64,000 nt of DNA from Bombyx mori (lineage: Eukaryota; Arthropoda; Insecta; Lepidoptera; Bombycidae): positions 2,480,001 through 2,544,000 of the forward strand of contig NC_085116.1 of the NCBI RefSeq assembly GCF_030269925.1, in the 5' to 3' direction. The notes below the pieces were generated by a model. That model had not been told where the DNA came from. It searched no databases and saw only the letters and a program-made list of their open reading frames with translations. The translations under genes were made by a program, and so were the position numbers. Numbering within the stretch: position 1 is the first letter of the stretch; each line of letters opens with the position of its first letter. Positions 11,158-21,599 of this stretch are shown one piece after another.

Positions 11158-11248
11158 CACTAACTCTAGTAAGAGCAGTGCGTCGCAGAAGGATCGGAAT
11201 CGCGACTCACTGAGAAGATCCAATGAGAAACTCAGTGGGCTGTCTATG
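11158..11248 (-). mobile_element. Jockey-type LINE 3' UTR fragment
   Basis: Matches the 3' UTR of the LINE family whose RT fragments occur at 40160-40625: CGCGACTCACTGAGAAGATC and GAGAAACTCAGTGGGCTGT. It abuts the SINE at 11251. Confidence 0.6.
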
Positions 11249-11250
11249 GA

Positions 11251-11698
11251 TTTTTTTATTTTTATTGCTTAGGTGTGTGGACGAGCTCACAGCCCACCTG
11301 GTGTTAAGTGGTTACTGGAGCCCATAGACATTTACAACGTAAATGCGCCACACACCTTGAGATATAGTTCTAAGGTCTCAGTATAGTCACAACGGCTGCC
11401 CCACCCTTCAAACCGAAACGCATTACTGCTTCACGGCAGAAATAGGCGGGGCGGTGGTACCTACCCGTGCGGACTCACAAGAGGTCCTACCATCAGTAAT
11501 TACGCAAATTATTATTTTGCGGGTTTAATTTTTATTGCACGATGTTATTCCTTCACCGTGGAAGTCAATCGTGAACATTTGTTGAGTACGTATTTCATTA
11601 GAAAAATTGGTACCCGCCTGCGGGATTCGAACACCGGTGCATCGCTAGATACGAATGCACCGGACGTCTTATCCTTTAGGCCACGACGACTTCATTTC
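11251..11698 (-). mobile_element. Bm1-type SINE, near full length
   Basis: Reverse-orientation SINE from the A-rich tail (TTTTTATTGCTTAGG) through the body to box B (rc of GTGTTCGAATCCCGC near 11622-11636) and box A (TTTAGGCCACGACGAC at the right end). Confidence 0.88.
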
Positions 11699-11792
11699 AC
11701 GACGACGGATTTTAAAGAATTCATATGGGTTATAAGGTTCATACATAATTGGTAAATTCCGTTCCTCGTATAGCTAGCAGAAGTTGTAACTA

Positions 11793-12100
11793 AATCTATA
11801 TAAAAATGAATTGCTGTTTGTTAGTCTTGTTAAAACTCGAGAACGGCTGGACTGATTTGGCTAATTTTGGTCGTGAATAATTTGTGGAAGTCCAGAGAAG
11901 GTTTAAAAGGTAGATAAATATGAAAATGCTCGGAATCAAATAAAAGTAACAATTTTGTATTTCCTTTGATGGAATGATTTTCCTTTTTTCCCCTTCGGAC
12001 AGATTCCTTTGTTTGTTTTAAGTTTATTTTATACAAAAGTTTAGGTCTTTTATTTATCGATTGAGGCACTACGAAGTCTGCCAGGTCTGCTAGTCTTCAA
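11793..12100. mobile_element. Helitron-like repeat (AGCTGACCCGG family)
   Basis: Inverted relative of 8044-8290. It starts TATATAAAAATGAATTGCTG, has AACTCGAGAACGGCTGGACT, and ends GAAGTCTGCCAGGTCTGCTA. The longer copy retains about 65 bp absent from the other. Confidence 0.5.
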
Positions 12101-12522
12101 TATTTTTGTGAGCGTCCCATGGCGAAAAGCATTTAAAAGCCCATTCATTATGCGCGTGAAGTGTGTCAACGCATCAGAGAAAACAAAATTGTAGTATGCC
12201 TAATATGATTTTTTTATTGGATATGCCTCGGATAGTTTCAATATTATTATATTTGATAACATCTCATAGTATCCATAATGTTCGAATATTCTAATATTAC
12301 TATACTCTTTATTCGCGTATTTAAACTACAGTGATATTTTTGTTAAAACTCGTCAAATAAATATATTTATGTGTCAAATTAACAAGTTTTTTTGTTTTTT
12401 TTAACACTTTGAATATTTTCTGTGTTCGGGTCCTTAGTAATTTGACACTTTGAAACCTGAACTGCAGAGTATAAAATTTGAATGCGATATTATAATTTAT
12501 TTTTTAACGCTTTTTTTTCCAG

Positions 12523-15500
12523 ATGGAGATGCGATGGTACCGGTCTAGTCGGACCTCATTGCTGACCTATTGGATATTTTTGTTGCAAGTAAGTTTGAGT
12601 AATATATAATATAGCTGTACCCGTCCGCTTCGCTGTGCATTTAAAATTAACATAATTATTTCTCACCCCCACAAAGATTCTCATCATTTACGCCCCCGCA
12701 ACTGGTGTAAGGAGTCCAACACTCATATAAATATTGCCTATCCATTAAGTACATGGATACCAAGTTTCAAGTTAATCGGATGCATGGTTCATTCAGTAGT
12801 TATAACGGAACATTCGTAAAAACCACTGTAGATTTATAGATAAGTGTTTAAAAGCAGGTACGAATCATTCCAGATGTTGGAAAGCGCGCGTCGCGGAGCC
12901 GAAGGTCACGGACGACTGATGGACCCGCCCGCCAGAAACTCGATGTGGAGGTTCGGCTTCCCCAACCCCGTCAACTACAACGACAACGAGCTTTTCTGTG
13001 GAGGTTATGCTGGTATGTTTAAACATTTTCAGGAAAGCACTTTCGTTTTTCTACCTATTCTAGTGACTTCGAGGAATCATGCTAGATTCACGCGAGCTAG
13101 TAGCTAAGCTCACGAGGCTTTAACCTGTTGACGTTGCTAGCACTAGTCCGAGCAGTGCTTCGCAGAATCTACCACCGGATCGGAAACGCGACCCACCGAG
13201 AAGATCCGGCGAGAAACTCAGTGGGCTGTGTCTGTGGGTTAATTTACTCGCCGAGCCCTTCGTCGCAAGCGACGGGTTCGACGAGAACGATGACTGGTGT
13301 GGAAGTTACTAAACACATATGGTTAATATATATGAATCAATAATTATATATGGATTACAAAATTTAACACAGGTGAAATCACGGACTACGTCTACTCCAT
13401 ATGTAAATGGGCAAAGGTATATTTCGTCAATCGTTCTAACTCCTGTATTCGCCAACTAATATTTCTTTTGTGTTAAATATTGACGAGCTTTACTGGTCTT
13501 AAAAAACATTTGTAAGACAATATTTTGTCCATATAACAAAAAAAAAAGAAAACGAAGCAAGCAACGTAATGTATAGAAGCAATCTCTAATTGACACTGAT
13601 TATAGTCGCATTTCGACCTCTTCTTTTAAATTAATTTGATTTTAAAGCATTCGTGTCTGCCCACCAGAAAGATAGGATAGGAGTTTTAAAATACAATGGA
13701 ACTTCACATCTCATGTTACAAGATTGGTCCACGGGCTCTGGTATTCGTTTAAAGCTTGGTAGGTCGTGAGCTTGTCTACCTACTACTAATTAATAAAAAA
13801 AGTAAAAAGTTTTTACTATTCAACAAAATTTGTGTTATTCAATTAAAAACTATGTACCTATGATAATTTTCGATCAGCAATTGTGTTGTTCTATAGAACA
13901 ATATTAGAAAAAAAAAACCAAACCAAACCCCCAAGATTTAATCGTAAGTGCGTCATGTATGCCTTTAAAATAATTATCTATGTATAAAACCACAAAATGT
14001 ATGTCTGATACAAGGCACTTGAACAGTTTTTTTGTACTGATATCGGAGGGTAATGGTCTCATCTGTGTACTTGAAGAGTCGTCGAACCGCGGGCCATTGT
14101 TATTCATTAACCAAGTCAATAATTCCGGCTCGAGTTATATTGGATTAATGTGGATATAATAATCCAAAAAATAGCACTCGGTCCTCTTATATCACCAATA
14201 AGCAAGCCTCCGGGTTTTTAGTTATATGGGATAAGTCTGTTAGACGGATAGTGTCACTTTAAAAAAAAAATTCTTATTTACAATTACATATTTGGTAAAC
14301 TATAAAAAACATACAATTCTGCTGCAATTGTTTGTTAAAACTCAAAAGTAATTGGTCAAGCGCTTTGATTCCCTTTGATTGGTTAAGGCTGACTGTCGTT
14401 AGCTGACTCATGACTACGTCGCCATGTCATCGTTATGGTCGAACCCGTCGCTTGCAACGAAGGGCTCCACGAGTAAATGAACCCACAGACAGTTTCTCGG
14501 TGGATCTTCTCAGAGGGTCGCGTATCCGATCCGGTGGTAGATTCTGCGAAGTACGGCTCTTGCTAGGTTTCGTGTTAGCAACGTCGTCAGGTCTGAGCCC
14601 CGTGAGTTCACCTACAAGCTCGGCGAATCTAGAATAACCCCCGAGGTTACTAGAATAAGTAGGGAAAAAAACATGTGGTAGCTACAGTATTTACCCATTC
14701 TATGTATGCTTTCCTAAGCGTTTTAAGGGAACAAATTAAGAACATAGCAGTTCTTAAGGCTTGAAATAATAAAAATTTAAAATCCGTGGTTCATTAGTTA
14801 AAGTGCTTATTAATGAACACCATAACTAAATAAACAATATTCATGAACCAATATCGATGGGCCAAATTCTTGGTATTCTAGCAAAACAAACATAGTCAAA
14901 AGGCATACACTTAATTCAGTAGGCAAGTAAGCTTTTATACATCTAGGTGCAAAACATACATTCATTGAAACATGTATTGAATTAGTAAACAGTGACTTAA
15001 ACGTAAATGTCCCCAAGATTCTCGTAGTGTCTCTTCTTCTCTTTCTCTCTTTATCTTTACTTTAATCCAAATAGAGATTTAGCTATTATTTTGCGACATT
15101 CAAATACAGATATATTATTCAAATACAGATACGACTCAGTGTTCGATGATACATATCAATTGTTTGTGAAGCAAATATTTTAAGAAAAGATTACAAGCAA
15201 ATTATAATGAAATATCGCCATAATTTAAGCAGAGAACATATTGTAACTGACGCTTAGATAAAATATATGCAATTAGTTCTGATTATTTGCGATAATCTTT
15301 GAAACATAAAGATTTATGGGTAATAAAAAACTGTGATAGGATTAATAAAACTGAAAAAAAAAAACGTATTAGTTTAAATTATTGTTGGTTAAATTAGATA
15401 AATTTAGTGCATGGCATGAATTATGTTATTGCCATCAGAACTACATACAATTGCCGAGGTTTCAAAAGGTGTCTTTTGCAGTGCAATGGGAGCAAAACGA

Positions 15501-18500
15501 GGGAAAGTGCGGAGTGTGCGGTGACGCGGCTCATCTCACTGAGCCCCGTCCCCACGAGGCCGGAGGAATGTACGGAAAGGGAATCGTGACCAGGCATTAT
15601 AGCGTTGGCCAGGTAAGAGATCCCTCACTTGACGTTTAGCAGATGAAATAGCAACCTTTTTTAATACGCTTTTATTAGCTTCAGACGTATGTATGTATGT
15701 TTGTAACGGAATATTTGAACATGATTTTGACCCCCTTCAATATGTCGGACTAACTCGAAATTTGGCATACTTATTAAGAACCGATGACGATTCAATATTA
15801 AAAAAAATTGATAAAATTGAAATTAAACTAAAAAATGAAAAATAAATAATAATTTAAAAAAAAACTAAAAAAATAAGCTTTTATAAAAAAAAAGCGTGGA
15901 GTGCTTTTCAGGATATTATCAAAATAACCTTTCTACTCATATCTGTTCATAAAATATTTATTACTACTGATACCATGCAACCCCACGCTTTTTTTACAAT
16001 AAAATCATTTTTTCTTACACTATTTTTAATTCAAATTTATTAAAATTTATTTTCTATTTCTTAGTTGGATTTTCTATAAAAGCGTATTTTTTTAGTTTTT
16101 TCAAACTATTATTTATTTTCTAAGCATAGTCATATTGTATTAGTTTTGTTAATGATGCTTATTATGAAGCGAAGAAAAGCAAGGTAGTGATAAAACTATG
16201 TTACTTTTTGAATTTTCATAATGTGTCATACATCCTGGTGGTAGGACGTCTTGCAAATCCGCACCATCACCCTCCCTATTTCTGCCGTGAAGCAGTGATG
16301 CGTTATGGTTGGAAGGGTGGGGCGTTGTACTGTACAAATTGAGACCTAAGAACTCATATCTCAAGGTGGGTGGCGGTATTTACGTTGTAAATGTCTATGG
16401 GCTCCGGTAACTACTTAACACTTACTTCGGTAGGCAGCGGCTTGGCTCTGCCCTTGAAATTGCTGAAGTCCATGGGCGACGGTAACCACTCACCATCTGG
16501 TGGGCCGTATGCTCATCTGCCTACAAAGGCAATAAAAAAATATATCATCAGGTGGGCCGTGAGCTCGTCCACCAACCTAAGCAAGAAAAAAAACATCGAC
16601 AGCACTGTAAAGGCCTTCATAAAAATTTCTCGTCTCTCGTCGTGGTTTAGAACAATAAATAATATTACAGGAAATCGAGGTTGAAGTCGAGTTGACAGCT
16701 AATCACTTGGGAACGTTCGTGATGAAGCTGTGTCCAAACAACAACCCGAAACAAGAAGCGACTCAGGAGTGCTTCGACAGGTATAAAACTACACAGGCAC
16801 ACAGCAGTTAGCGACATATGAAATATTATCGCAAACTTTTAATGATCTTATAGATTACAAGTACCCGAGTTTACCTTAAATTGTATGCCAGTGAACGTCC
16901 ACCGAGCAACGTCGCAATATACTTATAAATTTTGAACTAGACCCTTCGTAGTCTATTAAAAGCCACATTTATAAAGAGATAAAGGAACTATAATTACTAT
17001 ATTTTGTCAGTTTTCGCGTCTCAACAGGAAAAAAGCGAAAATATCGTAACTTGCATTTTGGGCTAAATCATTTTAGTGTGCTTAGTCCGAGTTTTTTAAC
17101 GTTCTCCAAAGCGTAAAAGTTAACTCACATTTGTGTGGAGTTGGAACGTTTGCCTACGTTTGCCGCTAGGGGCGCTGTTTCAACAGCTAACCTTTTTATT
17201 CCGGGCCGGTGGCAGAACCCCCTGCGAGGTCCCCGCGCCGAGGTGGCGTTCGGGGTATGTAGGACTCGACGATCTGCAGATGCTGGGAGCAATTGAGTTA
17301 ACTTGTATGCTATCGAGAACGTTAAAAAACTCGCGCTACACACACTGGTGTCAAGTTGGGTTGTTCAAGTCACGACAATTGCGTTTTCTTCTGTCGTTAA
17401 AGACGAGTCAATCCTGCGACTGTGACGGTGACACGTGATGCGTGTCAAAAGGTCACACATGGAACTTTTGACCCTTTCAATAATCTTAATTAACGATTTG
17501 TGCTCAAGTGAAACTCGCAACTTCTTATAAGCTTTAGCTGCAATTAATTAATTGCTTTCCAGATATCCCCTTTACGTTTCGGAAACCAGAGAAGACAGGT
17601 TCCTGATACCTTTGGACACGGCGAAGAAAGAGGTATTCAGGTACAGAGTGCGGCTGCCGCCTTATGTAACCTGCACGCAATGTGTTCTACAGTGGACTTA
17701 TTATACTGGTAAGATGCTGGTCTAATTCAGTTTCAGAAGTAGGGACCACGGAAGCCTTGATCTTCTTCTTCTTCCTAGCGTTTTTTCCGGTTCAGTGCCA
17801 GAGTTCGGTTTCCTACTTAAACTCCTTCTATTTGCCGGTTTTCGGCATCATTCTGGGTGAGGTTATTCTCCTCCTTAACCCCCTTTACCACATCCAACCA
17901 GCTATTCTTGGACTTATCGCGGTACCTTGGCGGTATTCTTGGACCCGGTACTTAGAAGTTGTGCCATCTTTAGCCTATTGTATTTTATGGTAATTATTGC
18001 TTGGTATGTCAGAGTAAGTTCAGCAAAAAAGGAATTAAGATATACGGGTACCCTATTTATTTATTATTAGATACAATACACTTGGTAAACACTGATTGAC
18101 GAGGTTTTTATACAATAAATAATTCGACTGTATAGGTTGACGAGTTATATGCGACTGACTGTCTTCACACGATACATTGCAACCTCATTACACATGCATG
18201 ATAAGCTAACTTCAGCCGGCGCAGCATCTATTCATTTTAATCAAGGAAGTCTTGATCAAATTACATTACTAGATAGAGAAGGCGCATTTTTTTGCATACC
18301 TATGCTGATAGCCTTGAGAGGCTATTTTAGCCTTTCCTTGACGTGTAGGTGAGCTCACGTGGCTCAAACTGGAGTGTTGCTATCACTGGCCCTAGCCAGA
18401 GCAGTGCTTCGCGGAATTTACCACCGGATCGGAAACGCGAGCCACTTAGAAGATCCGGCGAGAAACTCAGTGGGCTGAGAAGGCCCGTCAACCACGTGAG

Positions 18501-21500
18501 CTCATCATTCCACTACAAGTTCTACAGCGTGTGGTATGTTTAAGGCAACATGTGGGGGATCTGCCCCAACGGCACGGAGGCGGTCGGCTGCGGCAGGTCG
18601 GAGACGTTCCGCAACTGTGCTGACGTCAGCGTTATCACCAGCACGGGCGGCCTGCCCCCCGCCTTCGCCGGCGACCTGCGCAGGGACTACCCCTTCCTGC
18701 TCTACTACCGGGACCTCAACATGCCCAAGTCCATCTACCCGCTTGTTGTAAGGTAAGGACACTTACATGCTCAAACGGTCAATTAATTAGAGCCTTTTGG
18801 ACGCTGTTCCTTCCACGGAATCAGGACCCCTCCTGGCTGAGCCTTTGCTCGCCTTCCTGTCTGGTGAAATTAGAAAGGCCTCTGGGCTACCAGTAAACCC
18901 TCATTCATAAAAAAAGGAATTATGAATTTTTAAACAAAATGAAATTTATTAAACAGACTTTATAAGAAGAAGACGAAGGACATGGAACTTGTTGTATAAT
19001 ATATTTGTATAGTTTTATTGCATAATTATTCTCTGTATCATACAATTTTGTGTTGCGTTTTTAACGTGATCTTTCTTCACTATGTAACTTTTTTTTTATA
19101 ATTACCATACTCTATGTCGTTTTATGTTTTTCCACATGCACTTTCCGCAGAGCCGGGAAATATTCTCAATCAGCCAAATACGTCGTTAGGTAATGAAAAT
19201 ACAATAATATTAAAAAAAATGCATTAAGCCAATAAATAAACCCGTTAAACAAATTGTGTACACTTTGTTTTGCAGCAACGACCTAACTGAGTTTGACGAC
19301 AGAGAGGAATTAATTCCGCCAATCATTAGGTACAGTCCTTAAACAGAGGGTTCTGAAAACAGAAGGGGTTTCCGTTGTTAATAATTTTTGTGTTTGTTGC
19401 TCGTTTCCGTGTTTTGTGACTAACAAATTGATAATTAAAACGCATTACGAAATCCGGTGCTGAAAATTTACTTAGGTACTTTCCACAGTTCATATTTGAG
19501 AAATGCCTACGAAAATTTGCGATTTAGCGCATCTTTGTAACGGCCAATTTCATAGATTATACCCAATGTACGATATTAGGATGTAGACTTCATTTCCTTT
19601 GCTCGCTACAATAGTCAACTAATATCTCCGTTACATTATCTTTTTAAAGATCCAAAACCCAAATGTATTAATCTAAAGTGAAATTTCATATTCATTAATA
19701 GCTTTTTTGTTACTAATAGTTTTTGTTTTTAGGTAATTTTACGTCGCTCTGACGAGCTAATTAACATTATGTGCGTATCATTTTAGATGTCATAAATTTA
19801 AGCTTGAAAAGGAACTTATTTTCATTTTATAACAATAGGTACAGAATTTATAATTTGCGAGTAGCTTCTTAGATTTGAATTGCTATAACATTTGAAGCAC
19901 TAGTTCGGAAGTCAATAAAAACATCAGATTTGTTTATTTGTATCTAACACATGTTGTTGTACATGTATGTGATTAATATTTTTCTTCTAATACATAAAAA
20001 ATATAACGTTTTGCCAAAACGCATATTGTGTGCCCGTGCAGACCTTACCATCTCATACTAGACCCCGGTAACTGCCCAGCACTTGCAGCACAAATTTGTC
20101 TATAGCCGCTTGTAGATAGATAAGAACTTGCCGGACAGTTATGGGCGTACAATATGCGCTCAGGCTTAGTACAAGAAACAATATTAACAATTAAAATTAT
20201 TTTAATTTTCATGACACCCTTGTTAAATATTCAACATTTTGGATAGACATCGGTGATGTAACTTGTGTTCAGGAACATATTTACAAAAAAATATATATAT
20301 TAAAATTTCAACAATTTTGAATAATAATTTCGAACCACAAATAAATAAATAAAATGTAACTTAATTAGAAGTTAACTCTTTATATATTTTCATTGTAATG
20401 ACAACGGTATTTGATTTGTGTTATAGCCAAACATACTGGCAGATTTTTGAACAAAAAAAAAATATTTACAACTTACGACGAAAAATTGACAAAATTCAGC
20501 GCGATTTTAATATGAACTCGTGTCAAAGGAATCAACGTAAGACCACACATAAAATTAATGAGCAATTAATAATATAAAAATCTGAACACTTCAGAGACCA
20601 AGTTTGCGTTCCGTCTTACGGGTTCCGCAACCTGCCCGGCATGCTGAGCTGGTGCCAGACCAACTGTCTCCGGTACCCTCCCAACTGCCCCGAAGCTCTC
20701 TGCTCTTGCCCGTAAGTACTTTTTATATGCATTTTATTATTTTTATTTTTTTACTTAACATCAGGTGGGCTGTGAGCTCGTCCACCCATCTAAGCAATAA
20801 AAAAAAAAAAATAAAAAAAAAAATGCATAATCCCGTGAAGCTCAGGGCCCCTCTGGCGTGAAGGGGTTTCCAGGGCTCACGACATAATGTGTATGCCGCC
20901 AGTCACATGAGAGCCGGTTTTGTACCATAAATGAGCAAAATAATGGCAAACACCCACTTGGGCTTACAATGCGGCATACGACCACTTTGTAATTAAACAA
21001 ACTTTCTTTATGTTTGTTTTTTATTACTCAACGCTTCCTCATCGTACATGTCAATTATGAGCTAGTATTTCATTAGAAAAATTGGTACCTGCTTCCTGGA
21101 CATGGCCACCGGTTTTATCCTTTAGCCACCAAAGCTAATACTAGTGTATTACTTAATCTACGTACCTACTGGGATAATATTCGGTCGTAGAACAATGCGC
21201 CAGCCCGCGGCGGTCGATATTAAATATTAAGTATATTATCTATGGGTCGATACTACCGCCATCTCTTTTGCATCAAAGTGACAATACATCACAGCTGTAA
21301 AAATGAGTGTCATTTAACAAAATATACGAGAGAATTTATCGTTCATTATTCGCGTCGTAAATGTATTTAACCATTACTATTGTTATATTTTAAGCTTAAG
21401 CTTAATTCTATTTAAATTTCCAGTCAAGTTTGCGAGGCCGTAGGCGAGTACGAAGGGCGCGAAGGTGCCGACGTGTACTGCATGGACCTGTGTATCGTTT

Positions 21501-21541
21501 ACCCGCCCAAGTGTCCGACGGACAAGTGCCGCTGCTACTAA
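12523..21541 (+). CDS. AA15-type lytic polysaccharide monooxygenase, secreted
   Basis: Predicted 375-residue secreted copper enzyme that oxidatively cleaves polysaccharide, in insects probably chitin or cellulose. Ten exons in consistent phase: 12523-12588, 12874-13012, 15482-15612, 16671-16780, 17563-17708, 18545-18752, 19151-19189, 19276-19329, 20595-20711, 21424-21541. A hydrophobic N-terminus (LLTYWIFLLQ) precedes HGRLMDPPARNSMWRFGFP; cleavage before His would give the N-terminal histidine brace. NYNDNELFCGGYA, KCGVCGD and the second-His candidate in TANHLGTFVMKLCP follow, then TGNMWGICPNG-VGCG-ETFRNCAD and the Tyr-rich FLLYYRDL. Two Cys-rich modules end the protein. AATAAA lies at 21572. 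The start codon directly follows a strong acceptor (TTTTTTCCAG), so a 5' UTR exon upstream is likely. Family assignment strong; substrate inferred. Confidence 0.93.
12608..12843. mobile_element. Helitron-like repeat in LPMO intron 1
   Basis: From AGCTGTACCCGTCCGCTTCG to AACCACTGTAGATTTATAG. An inverted relative at 53650-53897 shares ACCAAGTTTCAAGTTAATCGGATGCATGGTTCA with few changes. Class assignment tentative. Confidence 0.5.
13088..13300 (-). mobile_element. Jockey-type LINE 3' UTR fragment
   Basis: Contains AGAATCTACCACCGGATCGG, the AAACTCAGTGGGCTGTGTCT phrase and CGTCGCAAGCGACGGGTTCG, all seen in the other copies. It lies in LPMO intron 2, 75 bp after the exon. Confidence 0.75.
14418..14668 (+). 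mobile_element. Jockey-type LINE 3' UTR with tail
   Basis: Plus-orientation copy from CATGTCATCGTTATGGTCGA through CGCTTGCAACGAAGGGCTCC to a closing AGTAGGGAAAAAAA. It lies in LPMO intron 2. Confidence 0.7.
15662..16130 (+). mobile_element. TIR element with invertible-looking core, copy 1
   Basis: Left end AATACGCTTTTATTAG is mirrored by CTATAAAAGCGTATT near the right end. The right end is ACTATTATTTATT. A core of about 98 bp (15892-15990) is bounded by AAGCGTGGAGTGC and the inverse (GCA)ACCCCACGCTT. Copies at 34280 and 47127 share the arms in the same orientation but carry the core reversed. Non-coding; it lies in LPMO intron 3. Confidence 0.7.
16225..16592 (+). mobile_element. SINE interrupted by a LINE tail
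   Basis: 5'-truncated SINE in two parts (about 16225-16427 and 16538-16592): CTGCCGTGAAGCAGTGATGC and ATGTCTATGGGCTCCGGTAA, then GGTGGGCCGTGAGCTCGTCC and an A-run. Between them lies a LINE tail. It is in LPMO intron 3. Confidence 0.75.
16428..16537 (+). mobile_element. LINE 3' tail nested in a SINE
   Basis: GGTAGGCAGCGGCTTGGCTC through AAAGGCAATAAAAAAA, inserted in the SINE body shortly before its 3' tail. It gives a relative age: SINE first, LINE tail second. Confidence 0.75.
17088..17340. mobile_element. MITE with ~40-bp inverted ends
   Basis: The left arm (CCGAGTTTTTTAACGTTCTC then AAAAGTTAACTCA) is mirrored by the right arm (TGAGTTAACTTGTATGC then GAGAACGTTAAAAAACTCG). The middle holds a GC-rich insert (GGGCCGGTGGCAGAACCCCC...) not seen in the partial copy at 32930-33015. 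Located in LPMO intron 4, it has no coding capacity. Confidence 0.65.
18285..18480 (-). mobile_element. Jockey-type LINE fragment next to LPMO exon 6
   Basis: Shares GCTGATAGCCTTGAGAGGCT, TACCACCGGATCGGAAACGC and GAGAAACTCAGTGGGCTG with the other copies. Its inner end lies about 64 bp before the exon at 18545, close to the likely branch point and acceptor region. Confidence 0.75.
18785..18917 (+). mobile_element. LINE 3' tail, second subfamily
   Basis: GACCCCTCCTGGCTGAGCCT, then CTACCAGTAAACCCTCATTC and an A-run. The same tail occurs at 46450-46685 and, more diverged, at 23715-23940. It begins about 33 bp after the LPMO exon 6 donor. Confidence 0.6.
20755..20822 (+). mobile_element. SINE 3' tail fragment
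   Basis: Only the last 50 bp plus tail: ATCAGGTGGGCTGTGAGCTC, then CACCCATCTAAGCAATAAAA. It is in the last LPMO intron. Confidence 0.7.
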
Positions 21542-21571
21542 ACCGACCACGGCAACGTGGGACTTTGATAA

Positions 21572-21577
21572 AATAAA
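21572..21577 (+). terminator. Poly(A) signal of the LPMO gene
   Basis: AATAAA 31 bp after the stop codon, followed by a T/G-rich stretch (TTGTTCTTTG). The 3' UTR would be very short. Confidence 0.6.
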
Positions 21578-21599
21578 AAAATTAATAAAAAAAATTGTT

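Noticed and set aside
18505..18762. Several long frames on both strands
   Set aside because: They are shadows of the GC-rich LPMO exon 6, which is fixed by splice phase and the GNMWGICPNG and NCAD motifs.
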